Below, in pieces: positions 61,256 through 64,000 of a DNA stretch of 64,000 nt (position 1 is the first letter of the stretch; each line of letters starts with the position of its first letter). The stretch comes from JALONH01 sp046329235 (lineage in GTDB: Bacteria > Bacteroidota > Bacteroidia > Cytophagales > Cytophagaceae). The notes under the pieces were generated by a model. The model saw only the letters and a list, made by a program, of their open reading frames with translations, was not told where the DNA came from and made no database searches. The translations under genes and the position numbers were made by a program. The stretch covers positions 2,170,001-2,234,000 of the forward strand of contig JAXLVA010000001.1 of NCBI GenBank assembly GCA_046329235.1, in the 5' to 3' direction.

Positions 61256-61263
61256 CAAAATTA
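61256..61263 (-). promoter_or_regulatory. DUF2490-operon -7 promoter element
   Basis: TAATTTTG on the minus strand matches TAnnTTTG exactly and would start transcription near 61250, placing the hairpin in the leader. No convincing -33 box is seen. Confidence 0.5.
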
Positions 61264-61417
61264 TTATTTGATAATCATACACTTAGACTTTCATTTCAAA
61301 ATCATATATGTCAATAACAACTTTACACCATATTATATTTCACATTCTTCACAACCAACCAAAGCAATCCTAGGTAAAATATAGATATATTGAAATTCCA
61401 ATTCGAGCTACTTTATT

Positions 61418-63970
61418 TTAGAAGGTATATTTCACAGTAGTACCATAGGTTCTAGGATCACCTAACACCCCTGCATATAAACCATTATTTCCGGCTGCAG
61501 GTAGTAATTGTTCAAAGTAGTTTGTGTTAAACAAGTTTCTGCTCCAAACATAGATAGATAAACCTTCTGCTGCTCTGAACCCTAAACGACCGTTTACTAA
61601 TGAATAACCATCCACATTTAAGTATTTAGAAGGTGAAGGACTAGAAGAGAAGCCTGTTCTAAAGTACGTGTCAAATGCTAAGAAGAAACGACCATCATTT
61701 TCTAAGAATCTACCACCGCGACTTAATTCAAAACCTATATTACCGGACCATTTAGAAACACCAGGTAATCTACCACCTGAGATATCTTTGAATGATACAG
61801 AAGCACCCGTTTCTTCTAATGGTAAAGGAGCATTAGTGAATTTCACATACTTACCATCTAAGTAAGCAAGACTTGCATTTACAGATAACCATTTTTTAAC
61901 ACGAAGAGACGCATCTACTTCCCCACCAAACACTCTCACTTTTTCAGCATTCGCTAAATAACCTCTGTTCACGCCTAACTCAGGGCTTTGTACGTTGGTT
62001 TGATAATTACGAATCTCCGTATCGAATAAGGCAACGTTGAACGTAGCATTCTTAAATGGATTTGTTTTGATACCAAATTCGTATTGGTCTGTATACTCCG
62101 GTTTTACTACCGCTAAATCTAACATTGGTTGCCCACCTGAAGTTGGTAATCCGGCAATGTTCACACCTATTGGTTTATATCCATTAGCATAAGTGACGTA
62201 TGTTTTAACTTTATCACTCCACTTATATGACAATGTTAACTGACCTGAAACGTTCGTATTGTTCTTCTTTGTGCTATATGCTTGAGCTGAATAAACTGTA
62301 TTCTTAATTGATTTTAATGTAGGATCATTTGTTTGTAAACCACCGAAGGTATCGCGTTGATATTCCACTGACTTCTCATCATAGTTTACTCTAATACCAG
62401 GTATCACGTTTAACTTTTTAGTAACAGCCCAATCCGCTTGACCATAAAATGCCGCTGATAATGATTTTAAACTATTAGTAGTTTTAATTCCGTATCCGTC
62501 TAATAAGCCAGGCGTAGACCATGCCGCCGTGTTTGTTGTGCTTTGTGAGAATCTCCATTGATCTTGACCCGACAATTCAATTTGTACCGGATTTGATTTC
62601 ACTTCTTGGCCTATCAAAAACAAACCGGCTGTAGTACTTAACTTTTCAGAAATTTTAGTGTTGTATCTAAATTCTTGTGAATACTGATTATGGAACGAAG
62701 TTGCTTGAGATAATTTCAAAGCAGATAAACTTGTAAAATCTCTATCATTAGATGGATCCCAATCCCAATATCTCCAAGCAGTGGTAGATGTTAAGGTACC
62801 TTTACCTAATATCCATTCTGCATTTAAAGATAAACCTCCTAATTTATTCCCTGATCTCCATGTTGTATTTTGATCTACTTTACGATCAAAAGGATTGTCT
62901 GAAACTATGGTATAATTTAAATCGGAAATAATAGAGTTAAACTGTCTGTATGCTGCACGTTGAGTTTGCACCACCCCGGCAATTACTTGAGCATAACCTT
63001 CCGGATTCTGTTGATTATAATCACCCGATAAAGTCAACTTTAATTTATTGGTAGGTGTATATAAGAACTGAAGTCTACCACCTAGGTTATTTAAATCATT
63101 GATATATTTACTTGAATACACATTGTAGATAGTACCGTCACGTTGTGTACCTGAAAAGGAAAGTCTAGCCGCTAAACGATCTTTCACTAAAGGACCTGTT
63201 ACAGATAACTTACCTTGAATGTATCCATAATTACCGTAAGAAGACTCAAACGTTGCCCCCGGCTTAAAGGACGGAGCTTTAGTGGTAATATTGAACGCAC
63301 CGGATGTGGTGTTTTTACCAAACAAAGTTCCTTGAGGACCACGTAAAACTTCTATTCGATCAATATCTACAAAGTCTAATGTAGCAGCTGCCGGGCGAGC
63401 ATAATATACACCATCTACATAAAAACCAACCCCCGGATCAATACCATCATTGGTTAAACCAAACGTTGAACCTAAACCACGAATATTAATACCTGTGTTA
63501 CGTGGATTAGAGGTATACAATTGCACGCTAGGAACCAATTCCTTCACACGATTTACGTTAAACGCTCCCGTTTCTTCCACCTGTGCCCCACCTATAACCG
63601 TAACCGGAATAGGTATATCTTGAGGATCTTCTTCTTTACGACGAGAAGTTACAACAACCGCTTGATCATCTACTTCAGTTATTAATGTAACTACTAAGGT
63701 AGTAGTCTCCGCATTGACGGTAACCTCCTGCGATTTAAAACCTGTTGACCGAACAAGTAAAACCGCAGGAAAATTACCTGGATATGATATACTAAACTCA
63801 CCATTGACATTGGTAGTAGTTCCTATGGTAGTATTTTTGACATTCACAACAGCTCCTATGGCAGGTTCCTGAGAATCTGTAACTACCTTTCCTGAAATGG
63901 TTTGTTGAGCTGTTGCAACAAAAGGTAGCCCAATAATTAGTGCAATCCAAAGTGTAAAACTTGTTTTCAT
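61418..63970 (-). CDS. TonB-dependent outer-membrane receptor
   Basis: The 850-residue receptor has a signal peptide (about 1-21) and a CarboxypepD_reg-like N-terminal domain (ISGKVVTDSQEPAIGAVVNV). A plug (about 125-230, PIPVTVIGGAQVEETGAFNVNRVKELVPSVQ and RGPQGTLFGKNTTSG) and a 22-strand barrel ending in YTF follow. It has no SusD partner in the window, so uptake of a siderophore, vitamin or other small ligand is more likely than a glycan. It is on the same strand as the DUF2490-TSUP-chrA unit but separated by 230 bp. Its promoter region lies partly outside the window. Confidence 0.93.
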   Translation of the reverse strand: MKTSFTLWIALIIGLPFVATAQQTISGKVVTDSQEPAIGAVVNVKNTTIGTTTNVNGEFSISYPGNFPAVLLVRSTGFKSQEVTVNAETTTLVVTLITEVDDQAVVVTSRRKEEDPQDIPIPVTVIGGAQVEETGAFNVNRVKELVPSVQLYTSNPRNTGINIRGLGSTFGLTNDGIDPGVGFYVDGVYYARPAAATLDFVDIDRIEVLRGPQGTLFGKNTTSGAFNITTKAPSFKPGATFESSYGNYGYIQGKLSVTGPLVKDRLAARLSFSGTQRDGTIYNVYSSKYINDLNNLGGRLQFLYTPTNKLKLTLSGDYNQQNPEGYAQVIAGVVQTQRAAYRQFNSIISDLNYTIVSDNPFDRKVDQNTTWRSGNKLGGLSLNAEWILGKGTLTSTTAWRYWDWDPSNDRDFTSLSALKLSQATSFHNQYSQEFRYNTKISEKLSTTAGLFLIGQEVKSNPVQIELSGQDQWRFSQSTTNTAAWSTPGLLDGYGIKTTNSLKSLSAAFYGQADWAVTKKLNVIPGIRVNYDEKSVEYQRDTFGGLQTNDPTLKSIKNTVYSAQAYSTKKNNTNVSGQLTLSYKWSDKVKTYVTYANGYKPIGVNIAGLPTSGGQPMLDLAVVKPEYTDQYEFGIKTNPFKNATFNVALFDTEIRNYQTNVQSPELGVNRGYLANAEKVRVFGGEVDASLRVKKWLSVNASLAYLDGKYVKFTNAPLPLEETGASVSFKDISGGRLPGVSKWSGNIGFELSRGGRFLENDGRFFLAFDTYFRTGFSSSPSPSKYLNVDGYSLVNGRLGFRAAEGLSIYVWSRNLFNTNYFEQLLPAAGNNGLYAGVLGDPRTYGTTVKYTF

Positions 63971-64000
63971 ACGCTCTTCTTTCGTGGTTTTATCATTTCT

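Overview
The window is a chromosomal stretch of an AT-rich member of the Bacteroidota. Supporting signs are a RicT/GldH gene pair, a CarboxypepD_reg-like TonB-dependent receptor, several DUF families common in this phylum (DUF4403, DUF4919, DUF2461, DUF2490), promoters of the TTTG-N19/20-TAnnTTTG type, and genes that mostly lack Shine-Dalgarno sequences. The species cannot be named from the sequence; a Chitinophagia-like member would fit, with low confidence.

Layout: 1-1.2 kb holds the 3' part of a GapN-type aldehyde dehydrogenase. 1.3-7.1 kb is a MarR-controlled RND efflux operon. 7.2-9.4 kb holds a mannose-1-phosphate guanylyltransferase and an arabinose-5-phosphate isomerase. 9.4-13.1 kb holds recQ and purD. 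13.2-19 kb runs ricT, gldH, a DUF4919 gene, a DUF1624-type membrane protein, and a 703-residue protein that joins a periplasmic-binding-protein-like domain to a pentameric ligand-gated ion channel. 19-26 kb on the minus strand holds a beta-propeller-like protein, a large SF1 helicase, a DUF4403 lipoprotein and a PfkB kinase.

26-35.6 kb is a repeat-rich accessory region. It has a REP-associated tyrosine transposase flanked by two-part palindromic repeats, scattered copies of that repeat, arrays of a TGAATTA heptamer, several short intergenic palindromes, a CHAT/TPR protein, and a TenI-like gene with a duplicated 3' fragment.

35.6-42.2 kb is a complete-looking TPP-riboswitch thiamine operon read on the minus strand: thiS, thiC, thiD, thiE, thiG, thiH, and a ThiF/MoeB-rhodanese fusion. 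42.3-52.9 kb is mostly housekeeping: a GH5 glucanase, an AsmA-like protein with no standard start codon, tRNA-Val(UAC) followed by a decayed copy, threonine dehydratase, ribD and prmC.

52.8-61.2 kb is the most unusual block. A SAM-I-like riboswitch precedes a degenerate homologue of O-acetylhomoserine sulfhydrylase that lacks key active-site residues. This is followed by an alpha/beta hydrolase, a fatty-acid-hydroxylase-family membrane protein, an orphan IS1595-type zinc ribbon and a TSUP transporter. Just upstream lie a second TSUP paralogue, a ChrA-type transporter and a DUF2490 outer-membrane protein whose start codon sits in a long hairpin. A TonB-dependent receptor closes the window. I infer a sulfur-related (sulfite, sulfate or other oxyanion) handling locus under SAM control, but the sequence does not prove the substrate.
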